From: CAYUYH01 sp964449175
GTDB taxonomy: Bacteria > Planctomycetota > Phycisphaerae > SM23-33
NCBI GenBank assembly: GCA_964449175.1
Contig: CAYUYH010000042.1
Span: 1 to 13,818 of the forward strand
Direction: 5' to 3'
DNA: 13,818 bases
The translations under genes were made by a program, and so were the position numbers. Below, piece by piece: positions 13,174-13,818 of this stretch. The notes beneath the pieces are model-generated. The model was not told where the DNA came from. It ran no database searches and was given only the letters and a program-made list of their open reading frames with translations. How positions within the stretch are numbered: position 1 is the first letter of the stretch; each line of letters starts with the position of its first letter.

Positions 13174-13818
13174 CTACACGCTGGTCGGCTCGCCGTTGAG
13201 CGCCGATGCGCCGCTCTGGTCGGCGGTGACGGAGGTCTTCATGGCCTGCCAGTCGTCGAGCGTCACCAGGCACTCGCGGGCCTGGCTGCCCTTGTAGTCG
13301 CCGAGCAGGCCGGACTCCGCCATCTGGTCGATGATCCGACTCGCCCGGCTGTAGCCCACCTGCAAGCGCCGCTGGAGCAGTGACACGCTGCCCCTCTGCG
13401 TGGTCAGGACGATCTCGACGGCCTGGTCGAACAGCTCGTCGCGCTCGCCGCCGCCGGCGCCGCTCGGGGCCGTGCCCAGCCTCATCAGCTCCTGATTGTA
13501 CCGCGGCTCGCCCCCGGATCGCAGGGCCTTGACCACGCTGCGGATTTCCGCATCGTCGACGTACGTGCCCTGCGCGCGGATCAGGCTGCTTGTGCCCGGC
13601 TGGAGGAACAGCATGTCGCCCTGGCCGAGGAGCACCTCGGCGCCGTTCTGGTCGAGGACGATTCGGCTCTCCAACCGGCTGGCCACGCGGAAGCTGATGC
13701 GGCACGGCATGTTCGACTTGATCAGGCTGGTCACCACGTTGGCGCTGGGGCGCTGCGTGGCCAGGAACAGGTGGATGCCGACCGCACGGGCCTTCTGGGC
13801 GATGCGGATGATGTGGCC
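13174..13818 (-). CDS. ftsK: DNA translocase FtsK, C-terminal part (5' end outside window)
   Basis: The 214 visible residues are the end of an FtsK/SpoIIIE translocase, which pumps DNA at the division septum to resolve chromosomes. The motor domain end is clear: GHIIRIAQKARAVGIHLFLATQRPS (1-25 of the visible part), then SLIKSNMPCRISFRVASRLESR and EVLLGQGDMLF. After a linker (about 100-125) comes the winged-helix gamma domain, with RRLQVGYSRASRIIDQMAESGLLG and GSQARECLV, which reads chromosome polarity signals. The frame stays open through base 13818 and ends in TAG. The N-terminal membrane part is not in the window. Confidence 0.95.
   Translation of the reverse strand, partial: GHIIRIAQKARAVGIHLFLATQRPSANVVTSLIKSNMPCRISFRVASRLESRIVLDQNGAEVLLGQGDMLFLQPGTSSLIRAQGTYVDDAEIRSVVKALRSGGEPRYNQELMRLGTAPSGAGGGERDELFDQAVEIVLTTQRGSVSLLQRRLQVGYSRASRIIDQMAESGLLGDYKGSQARECLVTLDDWQAMKTSVTADQSGASALNGEPTSV

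Overview
The window is GC-rich, densely coding bacterial chromosome carrying housekeeping and cell-envelope genes. I see no insertion sequence, prophage, CRISPR array, tRNA or rRNA. The gene mix (a GT-C glycosyltransferase fused to TPR repeats, a split diaminopimelate pathway, PdxJ, an FtsK translocase, and TAGAAT-like -10 boxes in a GC-rich background) suggests a Planctomycetota relative, perhaps Phycisphaerae-like. That placement is inferred from style, not from a marker.

Layout from left to right: a partial ferritin-like/rubrerythrin-type gene (minus strand, running off the left edge) is divergent from metK (SAM synthetase, plus). A 783-residue membrane glycosyltransferase with a C-terminal TPR domain follows on the plus strand. 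It converges, with a 9-base gap, on a minus-strand block. Read in its own direction, that block is: an FAD-dependent reductase of the geranylgeranyl-reductase type; a DUF502 membrane protein interrupted by an in-frame TAG; then dapF, a 540-residue protein I do not recognise, and a SAM-dependent methyltransferase. The last three overlap by 4 and 8 bases. The FAD reductase is divergent from pdxJ, which is followed by a flavodoxin-like gene and dapA (plus). dapA overlaps tail-to-tail by 32 bases with a GT4-like glycosyltransferase (minus), which lies downstream of the 3' part of ftsK (minus, running off the right edge).

Functional links: DapA (first committed step) and DapF (last epimerase step) both serve lysine/meso-diaminopimelate synthesis, but from separate promoters. 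MetK makes the SAM used by methyltransferases such as the one in the dapF cluster. PdxJ makes pyridoxine phosphate. The two glycosyltransferases, DUF502 and FtsK point to envelope and division functions.

The observations most worth following are the single in-frame amber codon in the DUF502 gene, in a neighbourhood where TAG is an ordinary stop (metK, GT-TPR, pdxJ, dapA and ftsK all end in TAG), and the unrecognised Trp-rich 540-residue protein translationally coupled between dapF and a methyltransferase. I found no clear multi-gene defence or otherwise new system, and I do not claim one.
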